NCBI RefSeq assembly: GCF_000686805.1
Contig: NZ_JMLP01000022.1
Span: forward strand, 11,893-75,892
DNA length: 64,000 nt
Source: Bacillus sp. UNC41MFS5
GTDB lineage: Bacteria > Bacillota > Bacilli > Bacillales_B > DSM-18226
Direction: 5' to 3'
Each line of letters opens with the position of its first letter. The stretch's first letter is position 1. Positions 27,119 to 35,967 of this stretch are shown piece by piece. A model generated the notes under the pieces. It searched no databases. It was not told where the DNA came from and was given only the letters and a program-made list of their open reading frames with translations. A program made the translations under genes and the position numbers.

Positions 27119-27142
27119 ACCGCAGGTGGGTTCTCCTGCGGT
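27119..27142 (-). terminator. Terminator of the YqcI/YcgG-type gene
   Basis: Perfect stem ACCGCAGG / CCTGCGGT with an 8-base loop. On the minus strand it is followed by TATTTTATT. Its edge touches the stop codon of the gene. Confidence 0.65.
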
Positions 27143-27894
27143 CATTTGTCCGATTTAAAAAAGTTTAGAAACCGATGATAGGGGCATTTGGACAAGGACG
27201 TATCATCATCACGAAGAAAATATTGCCGCCACTCAAAATTATCCTCCGCCCCATAACTGTTTAGGTCGGGATGGATGGGCGCGGTATCATAGGCTGCCAG
27301 CCTTTTTCTCACTTGTTGTTTAATCCCTTCTGCGAAATGGGGTGATTTATTAAATTCCTGAAGGACCCAGCGAGGAGTAATGGCGAGCATCAGTTCATCA
27401 AAATGTCTGCTTTTTCGATTCTTATGGGCAGGGGTTGCACAGTACATAAAATATTTCTCCCCATGATAACAAAACTCCCATATAGGAAGATGGGGGTCCA
27501 TGGGTATATCCTCTGGCCAATCACATCGGTCGATGCTCCGTAAGCCGCTGAGATGTTTCCAAAATATTTGTTCGTAATCTTCAACCGTATTGGCCACCTT
27601 CATTTCCTCGGGCGTTTCATAAAAAACAATCAGTGATGTGTTGCTGCCAATTCCTCTTGAAACTTGTGTGTAACTGCTTAAGACTTCTGCAAGTTCATAT
27701 AGAGTTGAAGGTTCCCTCGGATCCCCAATAAAGCTGTAGCGTAGTTGATTTTTAGCGAATCCAATAGTTGCAGGGATACAGGGAAAGGGTTTTTCTTTGT
27801 CATTCATTTTAGTTGAGAATTTCTCTATCGCGTTCTTTTTCCAGTCCGTTAATTGATTACGGCCTATGGGATCATCTATATAAAGTCCTTTCAT
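27142..27894 (-). CDS. YqcI/YcgG-family protein
   Basis: A 250-residue soluble protein with the two family Cys motifs, FPCIPA near the start (about residue 40) and CPYHRF near the end (about 240), which give it its FPC/CPF-motif name. B. subtilis has two members, YqcI and YcgG; their function is not known. ATG 27894 has GGAGGTG 7 bases before it, so the upstream in-frame ATG at 27909 is not used. It converges with the LacI gene and looks like a single-gene unit. Confidence 0.8.
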   Translation of the reverse strand: MKGLYIDDPIGRNQLTDWKKNAIEKFSTKMNDKEKPFPCIPATIGFAKNQLRYSFIGDPREPSTLYELAEVLSSYTQVSRGIGSNTSLIVFYETPEEMKVANTVEDYEQIFWKHLSGLRSIDRCDWPEDIPMDPHLPIWEFCYHGEKYFMYCATPAHKNRKSRHFDELMLAITPRWVLQEFNKSPHFAEGIKQQVRKRLAAYDTAPIHPDLNSYGAEDNFEWRQYFLRDDDTSLSKCPYHRFLNFFKSDK

Positions 27895-28153
27895 GATTGG
27901 CACCTCCATACTGCAGTATATTCATACGTACAAGAGTGGGGAGATGTCCTGATTTAAATGGGCAAACCGCTAGATACTTTGGCATATCGCTTGGTATAAA
28001 AGATTATAGGGCCATGGACTTTCTGATTGTCCTTGAAAAAAACAGGCATCAATTGCTGAGCAAAGAATAGGTGTTAAAGATGGCTTCAATTTCCAGCCTC
28101 TATGAGGGAAGGGGGCGATTGGACCGCCATTTTTCAATTCGAGGAGGATGCTT

Positions 28154-28753
28154 ATGAGATTGATAACTTGGACGATGGGAGTATTTAAAAAGAAACATAA
28201 GATTACATCCGTTCCGTATACCAAAAATATGAAGCTCGTTGTAGGAAGCCTATTAGGTGCGATCGCTGCCATCCTTCAATCGGCAGGATTGATTGGCGGG
28301 ATTGGCTATTCATTTAGTATTATGGCTACCGCACCAATTATCCTCGCAACCGTCCTTTCAATCCGAATTGGTCTATTAACATATGCAGTTTCTACATTGT
28401 TATTGGTCATCCTGCAGCCTAGTGAAGTCCTGGTCTTCCTGTTTACCACCGGCCTTCTCGGCATTGCTCTTGGAATAGGATTTAAATTCTGTAAAACAGG
28501 ATCGATGGTTTCAGTCATGGGTGGAACCTTACTTTCAGCTGGGATTCTGATTGTACTTTACATATTCCAATTCCCCTTGTTAGGTCCCTCGATTTCAAGT
28601 AAGGTAAGTGGTACCGTGGTAGGAGGCGTTTTCCTTTTTGGTTTATTCTATAGCTGGATTTGGATGAATCTTAGCGTGCTGGGAATGAAGCATTTAAATA
28701 AAGTCATGGTGAGAAAGTTATTGGTAGAGAAAGATGAATCAAGCAGCAGGTAA
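28154..28753 (+). CDS. Polytopic membrane protein of unknown function
   Basis: A 199-residue protein with five to six helices. The pattern (LVVGSLLGAIAAILQSAG, YSFSIMATAPIILATVLS, GLLTYAVSTLLLVILQP) is reminiscent of DUF2232-type or ECF substrate-binding membrane components, but I cannot assign a family. GAGGAGG ends 6 bases before ATG 28154 and directly touches the other ATG at 28148, so the later start is chosen. No energy-coupling genes are adjacent. Confidence 0.6.
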   Translation: MRLITWTMGVFKKKHKITSVPYTKNMKLVVGSLLGAIAAILQSAGLIGGIGYSFSIMATAPIILATVLSIRIGLLTYAVSTLLLVILQPSEVLVFLFTTGLLGIALGIGFKFCKTGSMVSVMGGTLLSAGILIVLYIFQFPLLGPSISSKVSGTVVGGVFLFGLFYSWIWMNLSVLGMKHLNKVMVRKLLVEKDESSSR

Positions 28754-28869
28754 AGAGGGATATTCAATTTGCGCCAATAAATCATTTTTTTTTAAAAATA
28801 ATGCACGTTACTTCTCACTCAACATATAGTAACTTCTGTGAGGAAATTGATCGGAAGGAAGAAAGCACA

Positions 28870-29007
28870 ATGAACAACCATGAATTAATAATTAAAACAA
28901 CTAAAAATGATAACGATGGAGGAACTGGGTATAAAATTATTGAAATCAAAGTAAATGATCCATCTGAAAATTTATTTGCTGTAGTAACTCCTATAAAAAT
29001 GAAATAG
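28870..29007 (+). CDS. Small 45-residue hypothetical protein
   Basis: A short hydrophilic protein starting at ATG 28870 with GGAAGGAAG about 9 bases before. The frame is open further upstream, but no ribosome site supports the earlier ATG at 28801. A good terminator follows. No family recognised. Confidence 0.5.
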   Translation: MNNHELIIKTTKNDNDGGTGYKIIEIKVNDPSENLFAVVTPIKMK

Positions 29008-29052
29008 GATTGAAGTGTGAACTATTTGTATAAAGTTACAAGCTTAAACTAG

Positions 29053-29085
29053 GGGCCCCATCTTATTAAGAGGGGCCTTTTTATT
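29053..29085 (+). terminator. Terminator before the tRNA/tmRNA unit
   Basis: Stem GGCCCC-ATCTT / AAGA-GGGGCC with a very small loop, followed by TTTTTATTTTT. It separates the 45-residue protein gene from the RNA cluster. Confidence 0.8.
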
Positions 29086-29196
29086 TTTGTATCTAGTACT
29101 TTAGTACTACCAAAATTTACAGCTATTATCCATTTGGCAGACATGATATATTTCTCTTGTAAGTTGTTAATGGAACTGAAGCGAAACTTTTATTAC

Positions 29197-29287
29197 AGAG
29201 AAGTACTCAAGAGGCTGAAGAGGCGCCCCTGCTAAGGGTGTAGGTCGGGTAACCGGCGCGAGGGTTCAAATCCCTTCTTCTCTGCCA
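29197..29287 (+). tRNA. tRNA-Ser (GCT anticodon)
   Basis: A 91-base class II tRNA. Acceptor arms AGAGAAG / CTTCTCT, anticodon loop CTGCTAA (GCT, reads AGC/AGU), long variable arm TAGGTCGGGTAACCGGCGC, T arm GAGGGTTCAAATCCCTT and encoded CCA at 29285-29287. It is the first RNA of the cluster; the tmRNA begins 9 bases later. Confidence 0.95.
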
Positions 29288-29296
29288 TTATATTAT

Positions 29297-29655
29297 GGGA
29301 ATGTCTTGGTATCGACAGGGATAGTTTGAGCTTATATGGCGAGTCGAGGGATTCGGCCTCGTTAAAACGATAAAGCCTATAACTGGCAAACAAAACAACA
29401 ACTTCGCTTTCGCTGCCTAATAACAGACGATAGCGGTTCCTCCCTCCATCGTCCATGTGGTAGGGTAAGGGACTCAAATGAAGTGGACTACGCCGAATTC
29501 CACTGTCTGAGGATGAAGGAAGAGACGAACCAGACTAGCTGCTTCAACGCCTGTCAGTAGGCTAAAGAAGTAAGTGAATTCAATTCTACTGACTACACTC
29601 GTAGATGTATAAGTGCCAATATCTTTGCACACGGGTTCAACTCCCGTCATTTCCA
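29297..29655 (+). ncRNA. ssrA: Transfer-messenger RNA (tmRNA)
   Basis: A 359-base tmRNA. The tRNA-like ends pair (GGGAATG with CATTTCC) and keep the G3-U wobble that specifies alanine. The T arm reads CGGGTTCAACTCCCG and the D-loop region GTATCGACAGGGATAG. The tag frame runs from GGC 29385 to TAA 29418-29420 and encodes GKQNNNFAFAA, so the full tag is A-GKQNNNFAFAA, ending FAA rather than the common LAA. The bases after the discriminator A are CTA, not CCA, so CCA must be added or made by processing. It is flanked by tRNA genes and not by smpB, its usual neighbour in Bacillus. Confidence 0.95.
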
Positions 29656-29731
29656 CTAAAACAAAAAAATATCTTGAAATAGATTCATTTTCCGATTATT
29701 ATGTAAATATGACGTAAGGATTATGCTATTT

Positions 29732-29807
<76 letters not shown>

Positions 29808-29839
29808 TAGTTTTTTGCGCTAGCAAAATAACTTATTTT

Positions 29840-29911
29840 TCCGCAGTAGCTCAGTGGTAGAGCTATCGGCTGTTAACCGATCGGTCGTAGGTTCGAGTCC
29901 TACCTGCGGAG
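29840..29911 (+). tRNA. tRNA-Asn (GTT anticodon)
   Basis: A 72-base tRNA with acceptor TCCGCAG / CTGCGGA, D arm GCTCAGTGGTAGAGC, anticodon loop CTGTTAA (GTT, reads AAC/AAU), T arm GTAGGTTCGAGTCCTAC and discriminator G. CCA is not encoded; the next bases begin the SRP-like RNA. Confidence 0.95.
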
Positions 29912-29913
29912 TT

Positions 29914-29988
29914 TAGTCCAACAAAGACACTAGGAAACTGGTCAGGGCGGGAACGCAGCAGCCATAACTAGTGAAATTGTGTGGACTA
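29914..29988 (+). ncRNA. Very small SRP (4.5S-type) RNA, helix 8 only
   Basis: A 75-base RNA that starts 2 bases after tRNA-Asn. It contains the SRP domain IV signature: GGTCAGG, a GCG-GGAA-CGC stem with a GGAA tetraloop, then AGCAGCC. Outside this, CACTAG pairs with CTAGTG and TAGTCCA with TGGACTA, giving one closed hairpin. These are the Ffh-binding loop elements. The normal Bacillus SRP RNA is about 270 bases with an Alu domain and lies near dnaX; this form lacks the Alu part and is shorter than E. coli 4.5S RNA (114 bases). It is followed after 40 bases by a strong terminator. Confidence 0.75.
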
Positions 29989-30029
29989 TTACATAGGACA
30001 AAATAAACACTAAAAGATACCCTAAAAGT

Positions 30030-30062
30030 AAGTCACATCCAATTATCGGATGTGACTTTTTA
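30030..30062 (+). terminator. Terminator of the tRNA-tmRNA-SRP-like RNA unit
   Basis: Perfect 11-bp stem AAGTCACATCC / GGATGTGACTT, 7-base loop, then TTTTAT. No other terminator is seen between tRNA-Ser and here. Confidence 0.9.
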
Positions 30063-30189
30063 TATTTCTAGCAAATTTATTTAAAGAAACAGAAAATGAG
30101 TAACCATAAAATTTCTCATTAAATCATACAATGTCTTTATATATTTAATCGTTTTTCTGTTAATTTTATAACAAAAAGGTGGACAAAAA

Positions 30190-31002
30190 ATGATAGTTGA
30201 GTCTTTATTATGTGCTGCCCCTCATAAAAGTGTAAGTGAAGATTCAATTGTATTAAATGAAAAGATAAACGTGTATGGGGTTTTTGATGGGGCAACTCCA
30301 TTAATGCCATTCAAAGATGAAAACGGAATGAACGGTGCATTTATAGCATCTAATATATTTAAAGATTATTTCTTTAGACTCTACCAAAGTAACTTTTCAT
30401 TAGTTGAAGGAATCATGGCTGCTAATAGAATGTTGAGAGAACGCATGGAGAAATACAAGGTGAATCAGGAAAAATATGAAAATCTTTGGTCAACATGCGC
30501 TGCAATTATAAAGATTGAAAAAGACGGAAAGATTTCATATGCTCAGCTTGGTGATTGTATGATTATTGCTGAGTATCAAAACGGAACCATAAAAGCCTTA
30601 ACAAGGGATACTGTAAAAGATATAAGTTATAGAGCGAAGGCATGGCGTGAAGAACAAAGAAAACAAGGAAATAAAATTCCAGATGAGAAGTATTATCAGG
30701 ATCGTACTCAACAGCTTATCTTTAATCGTTCATTAGCTAATAAGGAATATGGTTACACTGTAGCTAATGGAAAAAAAGAAGTTTTAAATTTTATTCAGCA
30801 TGGTCAAGTTAATAGCAGTGAAATCAAAACATTATTAATGATAACAGATGGCCTTTTTCATCCAAACTATTCAATGGAAGAAACATTTAAAAAGATACAT
30901 ACAATCGGGTTACAAGTATACTCTATGGGATTAGAACAATATGAGAAAAGGAATAATCTTCGCTCAGATGATAAGACGGGGATCATGATTCAGCTTATGT
31001 GA
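30190..31002 (+). CDS. PP2C-like protein phosphatase
   Basis: A 270-residue protein with the PP2C motif order: DS (SEDSIV), GVFDGAT (metal-binding Asp), STCAAIIKI, YAQLGDCMI, LLMITDGLF and SDDKTGIMI. The metal-binding aspartates at the first, fourth and last motifs are kept, but DGxGG reads DGATP and GDSR reads GDCM, so activity may differ from classical Ser/Thr phosphatases. AAAAAGGTGG precedes ATG. It lies 15 bases before an amidase gene in the same direction and directly after the RNA cluster. Target unknown; no partner kinase is seen. Confidence 0.7.
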   Translation: MIVESLLCAAPHKSVSEDSIVLNEKINVYGVFDGATPLMPFKDENGMNGAFIASNIFKDYFFRLYQSNFSLVEGIMAANRMLRERMEKYKVNQEKYENLWSTCAAIIKIEKDGKISYAQLGDCMIIAEYQNGTIKALTRDTVKDISYRAKAWREEQRKQGNKIPDEKYYQDRTQQLIFNRSLANKEYGYTVANGKKEVLNFIQHGQVNSSEIKTLLMITDGLFHPNYSMEETFKKIHTIGLQVYSMGLEQYEKRNNLRSDDKTGIMIQLM

Positions 31003-31017
31003 TGAGGAGAGGTCTAC

Positions 31018-31488
31018 ATGAAAGTAGAACCTAGATGGATTAAAGATATTAATTTATCATTCAAAGAACCGCTTATTGCTTTAAAAGATGTCATGTACAT
31101 CATTGTACACCATACAGAAGAAATAGGTTGGGATATTTATAAGACGCATAGGTTTCATCAAGATCATCGTCGATGGAGTGGAATAGGATACAATTTTTTT
31201 ATTGAGGATAATGGGGAAATTATTAAAGGAAGAGGATACCATGTTGGAGCACATGCCTATTCATATAATGAAAAATCAATAGGTATTTGTTTAGCTGGTA
31301 ATTTTGATATTCATACTCCATCAATAGAGCAGCTAAAATCATTGAGTAAACTATGCATTTTCCTATTGCATCAATATAATTTATCATCTTCACACATTCT
31401 AGGACATCGTGAATTAAAAGGTGTCTCAAAAAGTTGTCCAGGTAAAAACTTTAATATGGGCCATTTCAGAGAATCTATTAAGATGTAG
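31018..31488 (+). CDS. N-acetylmuramoyl-L-alanine amidase (amidase_2/PGRP type)
   Basis: A 156-residue single-domain zinc amidase. Zinc ligands are H31 or H32 (IIVHHTE), H130 (ILGHRE) and C140 (SCPGKNF); the catalytic Tyr is in GYNFFIEDNG. It would cut the bond between MurNAc and the stem peptide. There is no signal peptide and no cell-wall binding domain, as in T7-lysozyme-like phage amidases, so export would need holin-like help or lysis. GATGAGGAGAGG lies before ATG, and the gene is coupled to the PP2C-like gene. Confidence 0.85.
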   Translation: MKVEPRWIKDINLSFKEPLIALKDVMYIIVHHTEEIGWDIYKTHRFHQDHRRWSGIGYNFFIEDNGEIIKGRGYHVGAHAYSYNEKSIGICLAGNFDIHTPSIEQLKSLSKLCIFLLHQYNLSSSHILGHRELKGVSKSCPGKNFNMGHFRESIKM

Positions 31489-31552
31489 TGGCAAAATTAT
31501 AAAGATTTTTATGTGTAAAGATTCGGGGCTTTAAAGAAAATAGAAATTTAAA

Positions 31553-31591
31553 ACCAAGATGTATTTTGAGGAATCTCTAATATATCTTGGT
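31553..31591. terminator. Bidirectional terminator between amidase and Nudix genes
   Basis: Arms ACCAAGAT / ATCTTGGT around a 23-base loop, between converging genes. Confidence 0.5.
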
Positions 31592-31637
31592 CTAATATTT
31601 AGTGAATAAAAAAAGGAAGTTCTTTTATAAATTAAAG

Positions 31638-32267
31638 TTAATCAAAATAAACTGCTTCATGGGGATTTCTTAAATATTTAAAAGCCATCTCAATTTGTGT
31701 TTTTGTATTCCGGGCTGTTGACAGAGGAGGCAGTTCGTTTTCAGCAAAGAACTTCACTTCACTTGTTTCAATTCCTTTAGCTGGCTGCCCGCCAATTATT
31801 TCACATTGAATAAATATTTTATAAACATGAAAAGCAGAAGGAGGATGTGGGTGGCACTTTTTATCGGTTACAGCTAATACTCTGATCGGTTTCACGTTAA
31901 ATCCCGATTCTTCTTTTACTTCCTTAACAGCGACTTCACTTGGGGTATGTCCAATGTCAGCCCATCCGCCAGGTAATGCCCAGTTACCATCGGTATTTTC
32001 CTTGACCATTAGTATTTTATTATCTTTAAAGACAACTGCCCTAATATCAACCTTAGGAGTTGCATAACCAGTTTCACCTGCAAATAAATCTTTGATTATA
32101 GGCCTGTCCATTTCAGTGTGATGTGCTAAAATGTCAACGCTTATATTTCTTATTAATTCAAATCTCTCCAAGTCATAAACATCTTTTGAATACGTTAATC
32201 CCGCCTGCGCAATGGATTGAAGTTGTTTCGCCCAATCCAGCCATTTAGGTTCCAATATCATCATCAC
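31638..32267 (-). CDS. Nudix hydrolase with N-terminal helical domain
   Basis: A 209-residue protein. Residues 1-65 form the helical Nudix N-terminal domain (PKWLDWAKQLQSIAQAGLTY) found in ADP-ribose pyrophosphatase-like Bacillus enzymes. The Nudix box reads GWADIGHTPSEV..KEVKEESGF, with Lys in place of the usual Arg of the RE pair. It would hydrolyse a nucleoside diphosphate derivative such as ADP-ribose. The run of three starting Met codons leaves a small uncertainty about the start. Confidence 0.82.
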   Translation of the reverse strand: MMMILEPKWLDWAKQLQSIAQAGLTYSKDVYDLERFELIRNISVDILAHHTEMDRPIIKDLFAGETGYATPKVDIRAVVFKDNKILMVKENTDGNWALPGGWADIGHTPSEVAVKEVKEESGFNVKPIRVLAVTDKKCHPHPPSAFHVYKIFIQCEIIGGQPAKGIETSEVKFFAENELPPLSTARNTKTQIEMAFKYLRNPHEAVYFD

Positions 32268-32409
32268 CCGTTCGTCTAATAGTATTTACTATTACTATAT
32301 ATATACAACAAGCAAAAATTTGCTACAACTCTTGTACAAGAGTTTAAAAAATATTAAGAAACAAGACTAATTTATGATTAAGATTAAACAAAAAGTAGAA
32401 GGTGAGAAA

Positions 32410-33006
32410 ATGGAAGCAATCATCCTAGCGGCTGGCTATTCCAGCCGAGCGAATGCGTTTAAAATGACTTTGCCATTGGGAGAAATGAGCGTTTTAGAGC
32501 ATACAATTTCTAAATTTGAAGGAACATGCAGAAAAGTCATCGTCGTAGCGGGGTTTCAAGCAGAACTCATCCAAGAAGAAATGGCAAAAATCATTCATAA
32601 AAATGCCTATTCATTTCAGATTAAATATATTTACAACGAAAACTTTTACCAAGGAATGTTTTCTTCCATTCAAAAGGGCTGCCACGAAGTAAATAACTCA
32701 ACCTTCTTTATAACTCCAGGAGATTGTCCACTTGTTAAAAAAGAGACTGTTCAACTAATCGCAGAACAAAAAGGGAACGTAGTGATTCCCAGCTTTAATT
32801 ATAAAGGTGGTCACCCAATCAAATTATCAAGCCAAGTGAAACAGAAAATTCTCGAATCCAATCCAGAGAGTAATTTACGTGTGGTCCTTAACAATCATGA
32901 AAAGAAGTATGTAAATGTAGAGGATCCAGGAGTACTTTTGGACATGGATACACCGGAGGATTACCAAAAAGCAGTTCATTATTATCATGATTGTATTTGT
33001 AAATAA
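32410..33006 (+). CDS. MobA-like nucleotidyltransferase (molybdenum cofactor maturation)
   Basis: A 198-residue GT-A-fold nucleotidyltransferase: AIILAAGYSSR at the start (nucleotide loop), TPGDCPLV (metal-binding DxP) and SFNYKGGHPIKLS. Relatives such as PucB and MocA attach CMP or GMP to molybdopterin for delivery to Mo-hydroxylases. Start ATG 32410 has AGAAGGTGAG 4-8 bases before it, and the frame upstream has no support. It lies 325 bases before the Mo-enzyme genes in the same direction, which fits a maturation role for that enzyme. Confidence 0.8.
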   Translation: MEAIILAAGYSSRANAFKMTLPLGEMSVLEHTISKFEGTCRKVIVVAGFQAELIQEEMAKIIHKNAYSFQIKYIYNENFYQGMFSSIQKGCHEVNNSTFFITPGDCPLVKKETVQLIAEQKGNVVIPSFNYKGGHPIKLSSQVKQKILESNPESNLRVVLNNHEKKYVNVEDPGVLLDMDTPEDYQKAVHYYHDCICK

Positions 33007-33331
33007 TTTTATATGTTTTTATGATTTTGCAGCTTAACTCCATCGGCTTGTTTTAATGCAAACAGGCAGATTGGTTAGAGCTGCATTTTTTATTTGTGTT
33101 TTTCTAACGATGCCGATTGAACAGAAATGAACAAGCAAATGATCTGAAAATACTATGTCAAATATTCTTACATAAATTGGTTAAGCTTCCCATTATTAAA
33201 ATATAATGAAACCAACGAAATTCTTGAATGAAATGAATCATAAAATATGATTCTCATTTATAAAATCATAGGAAGAGGCTTCTATTAATTAAATGTCTCA
33301 TGTTAAAAATGAGTCGAAGGGTGTTGTTGGA

Positions 33332-35494
33332 ATGAATCTAAAAGACATAAGCACCTCAGTGCCCAAAAAGGACCATGGTGGGAAAGTATCGGGCCAGCTG
33401 CCCTATATTAGTGACGTGAAAGTGGAAAATATGGTTTATGGTGTTTTTTATCGGTCGCCGATTGCCTATGGAAAAATCAAATCGATTCAATTACCTAGCT
33501 TTCCAGAAGGATATGAAGCAGTTGGTGCAGAGGATATCCCTGGTCCGAATTATGTCAAAATTATCAAAGAAGATCAGCCCATTTTTGCCAATGAATGGGT
33601 CAATTATATTGGTGAGCCGATACTGATGCTCGTGGGAAAAGACTTGGATATCCTGTACGCTTTGTTAAATGAAGTAAATGTCGAATTTGAAGAACATCAG
33701 CCTATTTATTCATTGGACGAAGCGATTCAACAAAAATCCACTTCAGGCGTTAATATGGCAAGCTATGAATTCGGAGAAAGTTTAGAAAGCATTTCGGTGA
33801 TCGAACAGGGAGCCCATCAGATTATTGAAGAAGAATATGATACGGGTTATCAGGAGCATGTCTACCTTGAACCGCAAGGAATGCTCGCCATTTATAAGGA
33901 TGATGAAATTGAAGTACAGGGATCAATGCAATGTCTATATTATATAAAAAATGCCTTACTAAGCGCTTTAGCCTGTGATGACGATGAAGTCAGAGTGGTC
34001 CAAAGCCCGACTGGCGGAGGTTTTGGCGGCAAAGAAGATTTTCCTTCGATGATGGCATGTCACGTAGCAGTTGCGGCAAAAGCAGTTAAAAAATCAGTGA
34101 TGCTCGTGTTCGACCGTGCTGAGGATATGGTGGTGACCACGAAAAGGCACCCAGCCAAACTAAAATATCGAACGGCCATTGATAAGGAAGGAAATATCTT
34201 AAGCCTGTGTGTTGAAATCTATCTGGATGGCGGAGCGAATGTGGGGTTGAGTTCTGTCGTGTTGCAGCGCGCCTTAATAAACAGTGCCGGAGTTTATAAG
34301 ATTCCTCATTTTCATGCAAAAGGCTATGTCTTAAAGACCAATACCGTTCCGAATGGCGCTTTCAGAGGCTTTGGTGCTCCACAGAGTTTTGCCGGTATCG
34401 AAAGTCATATGGGACATCTTAGTAAACAGGCAAACATCGAACCACTTGAATATAAACGAAAATACCTCGTCAAACAAGGAGACCCCACCATCACCAAAGG
34501 TATATTCCGCGATCCAATATTAGTAGAAGAAATGATTGAGGACCTTCTCAATTCCTCAGATTACAAAAAGAAAAAACAGGAGTTTCAACGTTTCAATCAA
34601 CAAAGTCAGCGTTATAAAAAAGGCATTGGAACTTCCTTGTTCCTCCACGGCTGCGGATTTACGGGCAGTGGCGAACGAGACCATATTAAAGCAACGGTGA
34701 AACTGGTTAAATCAAAGGACGACCAGGTCTCACTAAAAATCTCAAATTCTGATATGGGACAAGGAATCTATACGACGTTGAGTAAAATTGTCGCAAAAGA
34801 ACTCGACCTCCCATATGAAAGAGTTTTGTATCCTTCTCCTGATACAAAAGAGGTTCCAGACTCCGGTCCGACCGTAGCCTCCCGGACAACGATGATTGTT
34901 GGAAAATTGCTTGTACGGGCCGCTAAAAAACTGAAGGGTCAGTGGCAAGCAGGGGTGGAACAAGAAGTAGTGGAACATTATGCTCATCGTGAAATGATTC
35001 CGTGGGACGAGAAAACCTTCACTGGAGATGCTTATCCGGCATATTCATGGGGTGTGAATATCGTTGAACTGGAAGTGGATACGTTAACAGGGAATGTAAA
35101 GCTAGAAAAAGTATACGGCAATTATGAAGTGGGGAAGGTCATTGATGACCGAATTATGAAAGGCCAAATTGACGGTGGTTTGGCTCAGGGCTTAGCGTAC
35201 GGATATTTAGAAAAGATGACGTCACATCTTGGCAAAATCCAACAAAAAAGCATATCGGATTATGGACCACCGACTTCCTTGGACGTTGTTCCCATCGAAA
35301 GCAAGGTCTTTGATAACCCCTATGCGGATGGTCCATACGGTGCAAAGGGTGCAGGTGAATTGACGTTAATCGGCGGAGCTCCAGCCGTCCAAGCCGCGAT
35401 TGAGGATGCACTGCAAACTTCTTTTCAGCAAATTCCGATTACACCGGAAGTCATTATTGAAAGTCTTAGGGTGAAAGAAGGTGAAGAAGGTTGA
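33332..35494 (+). CDS. Molybdenum hydroxylase large subunit (xanthine dehydrogenase family)
   Basis: The molybdopterin-binding subunit, about 720 residues. The N-terminal hammerhead domain begins VPKKDHGGKVSGQLPYISDV. Cofactor motifs include GGGFGGKEDFPSMMACH and AFRGFGAPQ, and the catalytic glutamate is E676 in GAKGAGELTLIGG. It hydroxylates an N-heterocycle or aldehyde with water as oxygen source. The start at ATG 33332 follows GAAGGG by 10 bases; ATG 33293 is a possible alternative. It is the first of four tightly packed genes. Neither the substrate nor a purine transporter can be read from the locus. Confidence 0.85.
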   Translation: MNLKDISTSVPKKDHGGKVSGQLPYISDVKVENMVYGVFYRSPIAYGKIKSIQLPSFPEGYEAVGAEDIPGPNYVKIIKEDQPIFANEWVNYIGEPILMLVGKDLDILYALLNEVNVEFEEHQPIYSLDEAIQQKSTSGVNMASYEFGESLESISVIEQGAHQIIEEEYDTGYQEHVYLEPQGMLAIYKDDEIEVQGSMQCLYYIKNALLSALACDDDEVRVVQSPTGGGFGGKEDFPSMMACHVAVAAKAVKKSVMLVFDRAEDMVVTTKRHPAKLKYRTAIDKEGNILSLCVEIYLDGGANVGLSSVVLQRALINSAGVYKIPHFHAKGYVLKTNTVPNGAFRGFGAPQSFAGIESHMGHLSKQANIEPLEYKRKYLVKQGDPTITKGIFRDPILVEEMIEDLLNSSDYKKKKQEFQRFNQQSQRYKKGIGTSLFLHGCGFTGSGERDHIKATVKLVKSKDDQVSLKISNSDMGQGIYTTLSKIVAKELDLPYERVLYPSPDTKEVPDSGPTVASRTTMIVGKLLVRAAKKLKGQWQAGVEQEVVEHYAHREMIPWDEKTFTGDAYPAYSWGVNIVELEVDTLTGNVKLEKVYGNYEVGKVIDDRIMKGQIDGGLAQGLAYGYLEKMTSHLGKIQQKSISDYGPPTSLDVVPIESKVFDNPYADGPYGAKGAGELTLIGGAPAVQAAIEDALQTSFQQIPITPEVIIESLRVKEGEEG

Positions 35495-35967
35495 TTAAAT
35501 TCACACTAAATGGGAGAACGATAGAAACGGACGCCGCTCCCACAGTAAGATTACTAGATTTAATAAGAGAAGAGTTTGGGTTAATTGGGACGAAGGAAGG
35601 CTGCGGTGAAGGGGAGTGCGGTGCCTGCAGTGTGTTTGTGAATAACCTCCTGCAAAATAGCTGCCTGATCCCCATTGGTTCGATTGAGGGAGCTGATGTT
35701 CAAACGATAGAAGGGATTATGGAAACGGAACAATTTAAGATATTAGATGAGAGTTATTCTGATGCAGGAGGGGTGCAATGCGGTTATTGCATTCCTGGGA
35801 TGGTCATGGCAAGTGCCGCTTTATTATCCAAAAACCCTCATCCTTCAGAGGAAGAAATCCGTGAAGGTATTTCCGGAAATCTGTGCCGATGTACGGGCTA
35901 CAATATGATTGTGGATGCAATCAACCTAGCAGCGAAAAAAGGGGACGGCTTATGGCAGAAAAAATAA
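35491..35967 (+). CDS. Molybdenum hydroxylase [2Fe-2S] subunit
   Basis: A 158-residue iron-sulfur subunit. The plant-type cluster ligands are in GCGEGECGACSVFVNNLLQN with a later Cys in NSC, and the second cluster in the helical domain uses CGYCIPG and CRCTGY. It passes electrons from the Mo centre to FAD. The TTG start overlaps the large-subunit stop (TTGA), with GAAGGTGAAGAAGG before it, so the two are translationally coupled. Confidence 0.9.
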   Translation: MIKFTLNGRTIETDAAPTVRLLDLIREEFGLIGTKEGCGEGECGACSVFVNNLLQNSCLIPIGSIEGADVQTIEGIMETEQFKILDESYSDAGGVQCGYCIPGMVMASAALLSKNPHPSEEEIREGISGNLCRCTGYNMIVDAINLAAKKGDGLWQKK

